Shown: piece after piece, positions 1 through 8,600 of the stretch
Numbering within the stretch: the first letter of the stretch is position 1
Layout: each line of letters starts with the position of its first letter
From: Bacillota bacterium
Lineage (GTDB): Bacteria; Bacillota; Clostridia; Lachnospirales; Lachnospiraceae
Assembly (NCBI GenBank): GCA_023398615.1
Contig: JAEWSD010000196.1
Span: 1-18,440 of the forward strand
Direction of reading: 5' to 3'
DNA length: 18,440 bases
Translations under genes and position numbers: made by a program
The notes under the pieces: generated by a model
The model's input: only the letters and a program-made list of their open reading frames with translations
Told to the model about the DNA's origin: nothing
Database searches by the model: none

Positions 1-2
1 AA

Positions 3-281
3 TCCGATCCGGACCGAATTGTTGGCTCTGTCCGGGGGTATACGGAAGGCGATACCTTATATATAGGCAAATTGATCGTAGCACCGGAGTGTCAGAACAG
101 AGGTATTGGGAAACAGCTTTTAAGAAGCGTGGAGGAATACTTCCCGAATCACAGGTACGAACTGTTTACCAGCACCAGGAGCTTAAAGAACATCTCTATC
201 TATGAAAAATCAGGCTATCACGAGTTTAAGCGGGAACAGATAAGGGAAGATTTAAGCTTCGTGTACCTTGAAAAGAACTAA
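3..281 (+). CDS. GNAT-family N-acetyltransferase, C-terminal part (5' end outside window)
   Basis: This reading frame is open from the first bases of the window and ends at TAA 279-281, so the start codon lies upstream. The visible 92 residues contain the acetyl-CoA-binding motif A of GNAT enzymes: a beta strand (LYIGKLIVAP) followed by QNRGIGKQLL, which matches the Q/R-x-x-G-x-G/A pyrophosphate-binding loop. After it comes a helix and the typical C-terminal stretch (SLKNISIYEKSGYHEF), where the Tyr after YEK is the usual position of the general acid. The family transfers an acetyl group from acetyl-CoA to an amine on a small molecule or protein; the substrate cannot be read from this fragment. 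The TTG at 72 lies inside the motif and is not a credible start. An AT-rich hairpin follows the stop codon. Confidence 0.88.
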   Translation, partial: SDPDRIVGSVRGYTEGDTLYIGKLIVAPECQNRGIGKQLLRSVEEYFPNHRYELFTSTRSLKNISIYEKSGYHEFKREQIREDLSFVYLEKN

Positions 282-285
282 TGAT

Positions 286-310
286 AATACAAATAATTTT
301 GTATTTTTTC
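286..310 (+). terminator. Possible rho-independent terminator after the acetyltransferase
   Basis: Inverted repeat AATACAAA (286-293) and TTTGTATT (298-305) with a 4-base loop, followed by a run of T. The stem is almost entirely A-T with a single G-C pair, so it is weak for an intrinsic terminator, but its position just after the stop codon and the T-tract fit that role. Confidence 0.45.
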
Positions 311-312
311 CA

Positions 313-341
313 TTCGGCAAATAATCCGTTCATGATATTAT
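313..341 (+). promoter_or_regulatory. Candidate promoter for the MBL-fold gene
   Basis: An extended -10 (TGA then TATTAT at 336-341) is preceded at 17 bp by a poor -35 (TTCGGC, 313-318). If it is used, the transcript has a leader of about 130 nt that carries the palindrome at 392-441. The weak -35 makes this tentative. Confidence 0.3.
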
Positions 342-391
342 GAGTATGTCCTCCTGCTACACTTTAAGAGGTTCTCAATACCTGTAAGGAT

Positions 392-441
392 AAGAGTGTA
401 TAAAGGTCATTCGAATGAACCTCCAATGGCCTTTGACACTC
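392..441. repeat. Short palindromic element in the leader of the MBL gene
   Basis: Left arm GAGTGTATAAAGGTCATT (394-411) pairs with right arm AATGGCCTTTGACACTC (425-441), leaving a loop of about 13 bases. The reverse complement of the right arm, GAGTGTCAAAGGCCATT, is almost the same as the ends of the 243-bp palindrome at 8862-9104 (GAGTGTCAAAAGGCCA). It ends 37 bp before the MBL start codon. No T-run follows, so it is unlikely to be an intrinsic terminator. It could be a deletion relic of a palindromic mobile element or an RNA hairpin in the leader. Confidence 0.7.
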
Positions 442-478
442 CACTCCTAAAAACCAATATTCAAAAGGAGATGCTGAA

Positions 479-1237
479 ATGAAAGATACAGAAACAAATG
501 GCAGTCATAATGCAAATGCTGCGGTAAAGGGGCAATACATCCTTCCACTGCTGCAAAATTCCACCGGCAGGGTAATGATACAGGCCGTGTCCGGCTCCTC
601 AGACTTTCTTTACAACTCCTATATGGTTACCTCCTCCGGCGGAGAAATTGTGGTGCTGGACCCGATGCGGATGCCTTCCAAAGAAATGCTTAATATCAAC
701 CCTGCGGCAATTATCAGCACGCATAACCATTTTGACCATGTCGATGCCGAATTTACGGAATCCTACGGGGAAAGCAGGAATATCCTTTATACCGTGGGTG
801 AAATTCGTACAAGAGATTTCCATGTTTATACCATCCTGTCCTCCCATAAGGGTGACAAGGTAGTAAAGGATTGGGAAAATTATTTTGCGGTTTTGGAGGT
901 GGACGGGCTGCGTATCGTACATATGGGTGATATCGGACAGACTTCAATTACAGAAGAGCAGCTTGAGAGGCTGGGTAATATAGATATCGCATTCATGCAG
1001 TTCGAGAACTCATATTCCGATATGACCCTTGAGAATGAAAAGGGCTTCCGCTTAATCGAACAGGTCAATCCAAAGGTGGTCATTCCTACCCATCATACGG
1101 AAGCTTCCATACCGAAGCTTGAGAAAAGATACGGGAAAATAACGGAAGTAAACAATTTGTTAACCATTTCAAAAGATGAGCTGCCTAAAAATAATCTAAA
1201 AGTGTACCGTATATTAAATTATCACAAATACAATTAA
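479..1237 (+). CDS. Metallo-beta-lactamase-fold hydrolase (UlaG/Lactamase_B_3-like)
   Basis: A 252-residue protein with a binuclear metal-site pattern. The signature H82-N-H84-F-D86-H87 is the HxHxDH motif, H123 is a possible further ligand, D151 sits in the HMGDIG loop as bridging aspartate, and H205/H206 in IPTHH give the last histidine. The short MBL core and HMGD/IPTHH pattern resemble the UlaG (ascorbate-6-phosphate lactonase)-like branch rather than secreted beta-lactamases; there is no signal peptide, so it should act in the cytoplasm as a metal-dependent hydrolase. The substrate is unknown. The start is supported by AAAAGGAG (463-470) eight bases before ATG. It is monocistronic by position: a separate promoter precedes the next gene. 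A palindrome with mobile-element-like ends lies in the leader. Confidence 0.85.
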   Translation: MKDTETNGSHNANAAVKGQYILPLLQNSTGRVMIQAVSGSSDFLYNSYMVTSSGGEIVVLDPMRMPSKEMLNINPAAIISTHNHFDHVDAEFTESYGESRNILYTVGEIRTRDFHVYTILSSHKGDKVVKDWENYFAVLEVDGLRIVHMGDIGQTSITEEQLERLGNIDIAFMQFENSYSDMTLENEKGFRLIEQVNPKVVIPTHHTEASIPKLEKRYGKITEVNNLLTISKDELPKNNLKVYRILNYHKYN

Positions 1238-1276
1238 AATAACTAATAATTTGACAAATCATAACAGAATAAGGTA

Positions 1277-1305
1277 TTTACAACTCACCCGCAATCCTTT
1301 ATAAT
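1277..1305 (+). promoter_or_regulatory. Sigma-A-like promoter of the AraC-family gene
   Basis: TTTACA (1277-1282), a 17-bp spacer and a perfect TATAAT (1300-1305). The start of transcription would be near 1312, giving a leader of about 27 nt to the TTG at 1339. A second -35-like TTGACA at 1251-1256 lies further upstream with only a poor -10 partner. Confidence 0.75.
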
Positions 1306-1338
1306 GGTAATAATTAGAAGAGATTGTGGGTGATTTTT

Positions 1339-2241
1339 TTGGCATTGTATACGATTGAACAAAATTATCAGACCGGATACATACTTCCTCTTTTCGTTAC
1401 GGAGGAAAAGAGTACTTTGCTGCTTCCCGAAGCACAGGATAATTACAGGATATTGTATATGGAATCCGGTACATTGCATATCAGATTGAACGATAAGGAA
1501 TATATACTGACAGGAGCCTACGCACTATGCCTGAATGAGAGGGACCAATTAGAGCTCTATGATAAATCCGATACCGATCTCCTTATCATGTACTTTAAGC
1601 CTTCCGTCATCAATAACAGGTTTCGATTCGATATCTTTGATTTTACAGATGTGCTGTCTGCTACGGAAAGACAGGATCTGTATTACTTGTCGAATTTCAA
1701 GTACAGCGCGCCGGTTTCCTCTAAAATATTGCAGCTGCATGCGATTGATTCTTCGGTAATCAAGCAAAAGCTGCTGCTGCTTAAGGAGCAGCTTACCGCG
1801 CAGAATAGCGGCTACTGGCCTTGCAGAAGCCGGACCTATCTCTTTGAAATACTGTTTTCTCTGGTAAGGCCGGAGGAAAAGGAAGAGAATGTTTTCTCGT
1901 ACCAGATAGATTCCTCCTTTTCCAAGCTTACCGTAGATGTCATATATTACCTCCAGACCTGTTATAGTAAGAAGCTGACCATAGAAAAGCTTGCACAGAT
2001 TTTCCATACGAACCGCACGACACTGCTTGCGGATTTTAAAAGAAGCACGGGGATATCCATAAACCGATACCTTACCCAGCTCCGCATGACAATGGCTGCA
2101 GCATTGCTTAGGGATACCGAATTAACAATTAATGAAATCTGTGAGAGAACCGGTTTCAGTGATATCAGCTATTTCAGTAAGTCATTTAAGAAAGAGATTC
2201 AATTAACACCGTCAGAATACAGGCGTATTAATGTTTCATAG
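1339..2241 (+). CDS. AraC/XylS-family transcriptional regulator
   Basis: A 300-residue regulator. The N-terminal part (about residues 15-80, with RILYMESGTLHIRLNDKEYIL) looks like a cupin-type ligand-sensing beta-barrel. The C-terminal 100 residues carry two helix-turn-helix motifs: KLTIEKLAQIFHTNRTTLLADFK and, as second helix pair, the stretch ELTINEICERTGFSDISYFS followed by KSFKKEIQLTPSEYRR, the hallmark end of AraC proteins. The ligand is not predictable. The frame is open to a TTG at 1324, but the better start is TTG 1339: GTGGGTGAT (1326-1334) complements the 16S rRNA tail with correct spacing, while nothing suitable precedes 1324. The c-di-GMP gene begins 61 bp downstream with no terminator between, so the two may be co-transcribed; the regulator may also act on the MBL gene upstream. 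Confidence 0.9.
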   Translation: MALYTIEQNYQTGYILPLFVTEEKSTLLLPEAQDNYRILYMESGTLHIRLNDKEYILTGAYALCLNERDQLELYDKSDTDLLIMYFKPSVINNRFRFDIFDFTDVLSATERQDLYYLSNFKYSAPVSSKILQLHAIDSSVIKQKLLLLKEQLTAQNSGYWPCRSRTYLFEILFSLVRPEEKEENVFSYQIDSSFSKLTVDVIYYLQTCYSKKLTIEKLAQIFHTNRTTLLADFKRSTGISINRYLTQLRMTMAAALLRDTELTINEICERTGFSDISYFSKSFKKEIQLTPSEYRRINVS

Positions 2242-2302
2242 TTTTATAATATACTACTTCGATTACCGCTGCGGGAGATAAACTGATAAGGAGAATGGTA
2301 CA

Positions 2303-5300
2303 TTGGAAAAGACTTATAGTATTGAGGAGTATAAGAAAATTCTAGATGCGCTTGAACTGGAAAGGGAGAAATATCGTATTATCGCGGAGTTAACGGACAG
2401 CGCATTATGGGAATATGATATCGATAAGAAAGAATTGATTCAAATCAGGAAGTTAAGAGGAAGATATTCGGATAACTCCCTTAATATTCCCGATTATCGT
2501 ACGACTATGCTGGGATGGGGTCTGATATATCCTGAGGATATACCCATTTTCCACCAGTATTGCGACAGTATGGACCGTGGGGATGATTCCATACTGTATG
2601 AATACCGTTCCTTAAGTGATAATGATGAATTCATCTGGATGCGTTTTCAGGGTACCGCCTTAAAGGATTCCTCCGGCAAGGCGTACAGAATTATCGGAAA
2701 GACAAGCATTATTGATGATGAGAGAAAGCCGGACGGGCAGTATGAAAGAATGGAAAAGGATTCTCTTACCAGCTTGATAAGCCGTACGGCAATTAAGGAG
2801 AAGGTAGAGAAATGTTTGGAAAGGTGCAATAAGGCAAAGGATTTTGAGCAGCACTGCCTGATGCTGATCGATATAGACGGGTTTCAGAAGATTAATGATC
2901 GATGGGGACATCTTTACGGCGACGAGGTTTTGGAAACCTTTGCAAACCATCTTGTCTCTTTGTTTGATCCTACCGATGTGGTCGGAAGGAATGAAGGGGA
3001 TGAATTTGTCGTATTCCATAAAGGGATTAAAGGACCGGAAGATATCAACGAGGCTACCGGAACTATCTTCCGTATGCTAAGAAGCAGCCTTCCCAAATTA
3101 AAGAAGGAGAACAGGATAACGGTAAGTATTGGTATCTCTGTTTATCCCCGGGACGGCATTACCTATGAAGAACTGTTCAGAAAGGCCGATATCGCTTTAT
3201 ATAAGGTAAAATCACAGGGAAAAGACAATTATGCAGTATTTGATCCGAAATTCGCCGCGAAATACAATAACAGAAGGAATGAGCAGCATAAGCTTATGCA
3301 TAAAAAGGACGGAACCAACAAGTCCGGCATCTCAGACGCGGAAAAACGCCTGCTCAACTTTACGTTCGATATCATCAGCGGCAGCATGGATGCCGAAAAC
3401 TCCATGAATATTATTTTTACAGAGATTGGTAAATACTATGATTTATCACGTATTACTGTATTCGAAAAAGCTACCCCGAACCAAAGCGCCAGGGTCAGCT
3501 ATGAATGGCTGAATACCGGAATATCCTCCTGCAGGGATTCCCTTATAAGTAACCTGGATTTTATTATTAAGGCTAATGAACAGCTTTTTTCAGAAAGCGG
3601 AGTATATTACTGTGAGGATGTTTTGGAGGTGGATGCCGGGCCCTATATCCGGAAGATGTTCATGAAGATAGGCATGCGTGCAATCCTGCAATGTGCCATC
3701 ATGGATGCAAACCAGATTATCGGCAGTGTCAACTTTGAGAATTGCAACGGGCCCCGCAGCTGGGACAAACCGGAGATTGACACGTTAACGACAATTACCA
3801 AGGTTATCAGTAACTATATTCTTCAGCTCAGAAGCAAGGAAGAGCTGAAGAATGAAATCTTCTTTACGCAGGCAATGCTGGACAATCAGAAGCTGAGCAA
3901 TTATGCGATTAAGCCGGATACCTACGAGCTGCTGTACATGAATAAGTACACAGAGAATATCTATCCGAACGTCAAGCTCGGCGATTTATGCTATAAGGCA
4001 ATATTCGGACGGCGTGAGCCTTGTGAAACCTGTCCTTTAATCGGCCTTAAGGACGGCAGGAATCGTAATTCCGTGGAAGCATACAACGAGAAACTGGATG
4101 CCTGGTTCAGTAAAACCGCTTCCTCCGTCATTATGCCAAACGGGCAAAAGATGTATTTCATCTGTTCCTCAGATGTGACCGGCTTTATGGAACGGGTAAA
4201 ATCAAAGGATAATCTGACCGGTTTATTAACTCTACCCAAATTTAATGCGGAGGCCATGAAACTGATAGCAAGCGCCAGGAATATAAACTATGCCGTCATT
4301 TATACGGATTTCAATAAATTTAAATACGTCAACGATGAATGGGGCTATTCCATCGGGGATGAGGTTCTTAAATTTTTTGCGGCAAGAGTGTCAAGACTTT
4401 TGTCTTCCTCCGAGTTATTCTGTCGGGTAGGAAGCGATATCTTTACGATATTGCTGTCATACCGGGAGAAATCAGATGTATTGGAGCGCATTAAAATGCT
4501 GATGAATATTGTCTCCAGGGATTTTACGGTCAAATTTCCGAAGGTAAATCCGGTTATTATCAGCGGAGTTTATTTTATTACTCCGGAGGATAAGGTATTA
4601 AGCGTGGCTCTCGATAAGGCAAATATGGCAAGGAAAACCTTAAAGGGGTACCATACCAGCAGTTATGCTATTTTCGATGAAGCATTATATGCGGAGATCA
4701 AAAGACAGAAGCAGATCGAAGACCGGATGAAGGAAGCCCTTAAAAATAATGAATTTCTGGTTTATATGCAGCCTAAAATAGAGCTTCATACGCTTAAAAT
4801 CATAGGCGCGGAAGCCCTGGTCAGATGGAAGACTCCGGAAGGCAGGATCATGAGTCCGATGGAGTTTATTCCGATATTTGAGAAAAACGGTTTCATCATG
4901 GAACTGGATTTCTACGTGTATGAAAAGGTTCTCCAATCCTTAAGGGAATGGATCGACATGGGCAAACAGCCGGTCATAGTATCCGTTAACGTATCACGTC
5001 TTCATATAGAGGATACCTTATTCATAGAAAAACTGGAATATCTGCTTGAAAAATACGGCATACCAAGGCATTTGGTTGAAATTGAGATAACGGAGAATTT
5101 ATTCCTGAAAAGCCTGGACGCATTATTCGAGCTTATGAATCGGCTGCACAAGCTGGGCTACCTGATATCGATTGATGATTTCGGTTCCGGCTATTCCTCT
5201 CTGAATCTGCTTAAAAACCTGCCTGTTGATATCATAAAGCTGGATAAGGAGTTCTTTATGCAAAGCAAGATGGAAGAGAAGAATAAAATCGTAATCAACA

Positions 5301-5464
5301 GCATCATTCAGCTTGCTAAAGGGCTTGGCTTAAAGGTGATATCCGAGGGGGTTGAGACTTCGGAACAGGCGGACTTTTTACGGGAAAGCCGCTGTGATAT
5401 GGTTCAGGGATATTTCTTTTACAAGCCCATGCCGACGGAGGAATTTGCGAAAATAATTGAGTAA
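2303..5464 (+). CDS. Cyclic-di-GMP signalling protein: PAS-GGDEF-GAF-PAS-GGDEF-EAL
   Basis: A 1053-residue, apparently cytoplasmic multidomain protein with no membrane segment. Domains in order: PAS_3-like sensor (about 15-145); first GGDEF (about 150-315) with a normal Mg/GTP region (IDIDGFQKINDRWGH) but signature E231-G-D-E-F; GAF-like (about 345-510); a PAS-like domain (about 520-640) with C563 and C574-E-T-C577-P; second GGDEF (about 645-800) degenerated to G710-S-D-I-F; EAL (about 805-1053). The EAL domain keeps its key residues: E837-A-L, N in VNVS, E in EITEN, D958-D959-F-G, K979 and E1015-GVE. It should therefore hydrolyse c-di-GMP. The first GGDEF may still make c-di-GMP or may only bind GTP; the second has lost the catalytic Glu. 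Neither has an RxxD inhibitory site. Start is TTG with AAGGAGAA (2288-2295) seven bases upstream. Confidence 0.93.
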   Translation: MEKTYSIEEYKKILDALELEREKYRIIAELTDSALWEYDIDKKELIQIRKLRGRYSDNSLNIPDYRTTMLGWGLIYPEDIPIFHQYCDSMDRGDDSILYEYRSLSDNDEFIWMRFQGTALKDSSGKAYRIIGKTSIIDDERKPDGQYERMEKDSLTSLISRTAIKEKVEKCLERCNKAKDFEQHCLMLIDIDGFQKINDRWGHLYGDEVLETFANHLVSLFDPTDVVGRNEGDEFVVFHKGIKGPEDINEATGTIFRMLRSSLPKLKKENRITVSIGISVYPRDGITYEELFRKADIALYKVKSQGKDNYAVFDPKFAAKYNNRRNEQHKLMHKKDGTNKSGISDAEKRLLNFTFDIISGSMDAENSMNIIFTEIGKYYDLSRITVFEKATPNQSARVSYEWLNTGISSCRDSLISNLDFIIKANEQLFSESGVYYCEDVLEVDAGPYIRKMFMKIGMRAILQCAIMDANQIIGSVNFENCNGPRSWDKPEIDTLTTITKVISNYILQLRSKEELKNEIFFTQAMLDNQKLSNYAIKPDTYELLYMNKYTENIYPNVKLGDLCYKAIFGRREPCETCPLIGLKDGRNRNSVEAYNEKLDAWFSKTASSVIMPNGQKMYFICSSDVTGFMERVKSKDNLTGLLTLPKFNAEAMKLIASARNINYAVIYTDFNKFKYVNDEWGYSIGDEVLKFFAARVSRLLSSSELFCRVGSDIFTILLSYREKSDVLERIKMLMNIVSRDFTVKFPKVNPVIISGVYFITPEDKVLSVALDKANMARKTLKGYHTSSYAIFDEALYAEIKRQKQIEDRMKEALKNNEFLVYMQPKIELHTLKIIGAEALVRWKTPEGRIMSPMEFIPIFEKNGFIMELDFYVYEKVLQSLREWIDMGKQPVIVSVNVSRLHIEDTLFIEKLEYLLEKYGIPRHLVEIEITENLFLKSLDALFELMNRLHKLGYLISIDDFGSGYSSLNLLKNLPVDIIKLDKEFFMQSKMEEKNKIVINSIIQLAKGLGLKVISEGVETSEQADFLRESRCDMVQGYFFYKPMPTEEFAKIIE

Positions 5465-5471
5465 AGTTAAG

Positions 5472-5509
5472 GGTTTTTGTGACTTCCGCTTCGCTTCACT
5501 CACAAAACC
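5472..5509. repeat. Intergenic palindrome after the GGDEF/EAL gene
   Basis: GGTTTTTGTGA (5472-5482) pairs with TCACAAAACC (5500-5509); the loop contains CTTCCGCTTCGCTTC. It starts 8 bp after the stop codon but has no T-run on either strand, so it is more like a repeated palindromic unit than a classic terminator. It may still stabilise or end the upstream transcript. Confidence 0.55.
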
Positions 5510-5596
5510 TCGTGGTACCATAGGCTATATTATAAATAGAATTACTTCTTTTATATAAAAAATTGTCTCAATTTATGAACTTTTATTTCATTATTA

Positions 5597-5605
5597 TGGT
5601 ATAAT
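5597..5605 (+). promoter_or_regulatory. Extended -10 promoter of the SNF2 helicase gene
   Basis: TGGTATAAT (5597-5605) is an extended -10 with a perfect TATAAT. No good -35 is present 17 bp upstream (GAACTT), which is acceptable for extended -10 promoters. Transcription would start near 5612, about 30 nt before the ATG at 5643. Confidence 0.6.
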
Positions 5606-5642
5606 AATAGGATGCAACAGGACAAGTAAAAGGAGTTTTGTT

Positions 5643-8600
5643 ATGATACGCCTATCAAGAACAGATATCAGAAACATAGCGGCCAATGAAATTGTATATT
5701 CAAGAGGACTGCAGGATTATAAGCAGGGTCATGTGGTAAATGCCACCTGGTCGAATATCAAGAAGCAATATCGTATTACGGTAAAGGATAATTTTGAATA
5801 TATGGTGACCATTCAGGTCTTTGATGATGGAACCTACGAACATAAATGCAACTGTTCCGATCATTTAAAGGAAAATGGTGCGTGCAGACATGTCGTGACT
5901 GCATTGTTTTTCGTGTTAAATTATATTGAGAGATCCTTGCTGGAGGAGCCGGATAATCCGGCGGAAAAAACGATTCATCAGATATTGGGGTATTTCGGGA
6001 ATCAGGAATATACCGTGGCACAGGGAGAAATCTATCATATCCAGGTAAGCATTACGATTCCGGCACTGCTGCGCGGAGATTCCGGTACTGCCCTGGTTTC
6101 TTTCTATGTCGGCAATCACCGGTACTATAAAGTGCAATCCATAAAAAAGTTTTTAACGGATTATTATAATAATGAAAATATAGTCATGGGGAAGGAATTC
6201 AAATTCATACACGGAGAAAGCAAATTCGATAAGCAGTCCCAAAGGATATTGGATTACTTTCTCGAGATATATGAAATTCAGGAAGCTATCGACAAGATAT
6301 TCTATTCAAAAATATTCTCTAAATCACAAATCATTCTTACAAGAAATATGCTGTTCCGCTTGCTCGAATTCCTGACCGATTCCGTATTCACCCTGGATTT
6401 ATACGGGAAACAGTATGAAAATATCCGATATTCCGATGCAAATCCTCAGATAAAATATGATTTGACACTGACGGATGACGGAATTGCTATGGACTATCAC
6501 GAGAAATTTACGGTAACCCCGTTAACGGAATCAGGGGAGCTGCTTTTCATTAACGGCTGTATCTACAGGCCGAATAAGCGTTTCTTGGGCAATTACCTGC
6601 CTTTCTATAATAATCTGGGCGGGAAAAAGGAGCCTCTTGTTTTTAAAGGAAATAATAAAAACAAATTTATGGAAGTTGTTTTGCCCAGAATCAGTGAGAC
6701 AATGGAGCTTTCGGTCCCGAAAGAGATTAAGGACCGGTTCATAACGGCCGAGCTGCAGCCCGTGGTTTATCTTGACAGGTATAAAACCTTTATTCGTGCG
6801 GAGCTTAAGTTTAAATACGGCGAATATGAATTCAATTCCTTTGAATCGCTTACAAACGATAACTACATCATCATAAGACAGCCTAAAAAAGAAGAGTTCT
6901 ATATGGAGTATTTGGAGAAGCTCGGTTTCCAGCCGAAGCAGCACAGCTATTTCATGCGTAACGAAGAAGATATCTATAAATTTTTAACACAAAGTATCCA
7001 TGACCTGGCCGGTGAATGTGAATTGTATTATTCCGACGATTTCAAGAAGATCCGGGTTAAGGCACCGGGCAAATTTCAGGCAGGGCTGCGTGTCAGCAAT
7101 GAATTGAGCCTGCTGGAAATGGATATGACGTATGAAGAGGTGCCGAAGGAGGAATTAAAGGACCTGTTTAAATCCTTCCGCTTGAAGAAGAAATATTACC
7201 GGCTGAAGGATGGAAGCTTTGTTGATCTTGAGCAGGGAAACCTTAATGAGGTATGGGAAATCTTAAAATCCCTTAATGTATCCGGAAAAGAGCTCGGCAA
7301 TAACTCCATCAGGCTATCGAAAAATGCGGCTCTTTACCTTGACAAGGTATTTGGGGAAAAGAGTCTGTCGATCCAGAAAAACGAGGAATTCTCAAAGCTG
7401 GTTGAAAATATCCTAAACCCCAATGTTACGGAATATAAACTGCCGGAAGGGATTGCAGCGACACTCAGGAACTATCAGATAACCGGCTATAAATGGTTAA
7501 GGACACTGGCCGATAACAGTCTGGGAGGGATACTGGCGGACGATATGGGCCTTGGAAAAACACTGCAGGCCATCGTCTACATGGCCTCTATTAAAGAAAT
7601 AGCAGGTAAAAGCAAGTTCCTTATCGTATGCCCTTCCTCACTGATCTATAACTGGCAGGATGAAATCGATAATTTTGCACCGGCCTTAACTACGGAAGTA
7701 GTAACAGGCAATCCGAAGGAAAGGCAGGATTTAATTGAATCCAACCAGCAAAGAGATATATTGATTACCTCATATCCTTTAATCAGAAGGGATGTCAGAT
7801 ATTATGAAGCCATTGATTTTCATACCGTGTTTATTGATGAAGCGCAATTTATAAAGAATGCGGATTCTCTGAATGCGAAATCGGTTAAGCTGTTGAACGC
7901 CGCCCATAAATTTGCCTTAACCGGAACCCCGATTGAGAATTCCCTGTCCGAGCTCTGGTCCATTTTTGATTTTATCATGCCGGAGTATTTGCTTACGCAC
8001 ACGAAATTTGTTAATCAATTTGAGAAGCCTATCATGAAGGAACAGGATGGGGTGCTGGAAGATTTAAACAGGCGTATATCACCTTTCATACTGCGGCGCA
8101 TGAAGAAGGATGTCCTTCATGAACTGCCCGAGAAGGTAGAGACTAAGATGCTTACGGATATGGAGGAGGATCAGAGAAAGGTATATCTTTCCTATATGGA
8201 AAACATTAAAAGTGAAATTAAGAACGATATCGATGAAATTGGCCTGGAAAAGAGCAAAATTAAGATCTTGGCGGCGCTGACAAGACTCCGACAGATATGC
8301 TGTCATCCGGGAACCTTTATCGATAACTATACGGGAGGCAGCGGAAAGCTGGAACTGCTCATGGAGATCATAGCGGATGCCATTTCAAATGGTCACCGGA
8401 TTCTTATCTTTTCGCAGTTTACCTCCATGCTGGCGATCATCAGGAAGGAGCTTAACCGGCTGAATATAAGCAGCTTTTACCTGGAAGGCTCCACTAAGCT
8501 TCATGACCGGAACGATTATGTGAAACGGTTTAACCAGGGGGAAGGCTATGTATTCCTGATATCCTTGAAGGCGGGTGGTACAGGGCTGAATCTGGTCGGC

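Noticed and set aside
1549..2007. Minus-strand 152-codon open frame inside the AraC-family gene
   Set aside because: Antisense to a clear HTH protein, with no start signals and no recognisable motifs.
4385..4397. AGAGTGTCAAGA in the GGDEF/EAL gene as a third copy of the palindrome terminus
   Set aside because: It lies in conserved coding sequence, lacks the GGCC part and has no inverted partner nearby.
5470..5642. T-box riboswitch on the minus strand near TGGTACC
   Set aside because: There is no gene in the right direction downstream, no T-run after the hairpin, and I could not find a specifier stem in the short space.
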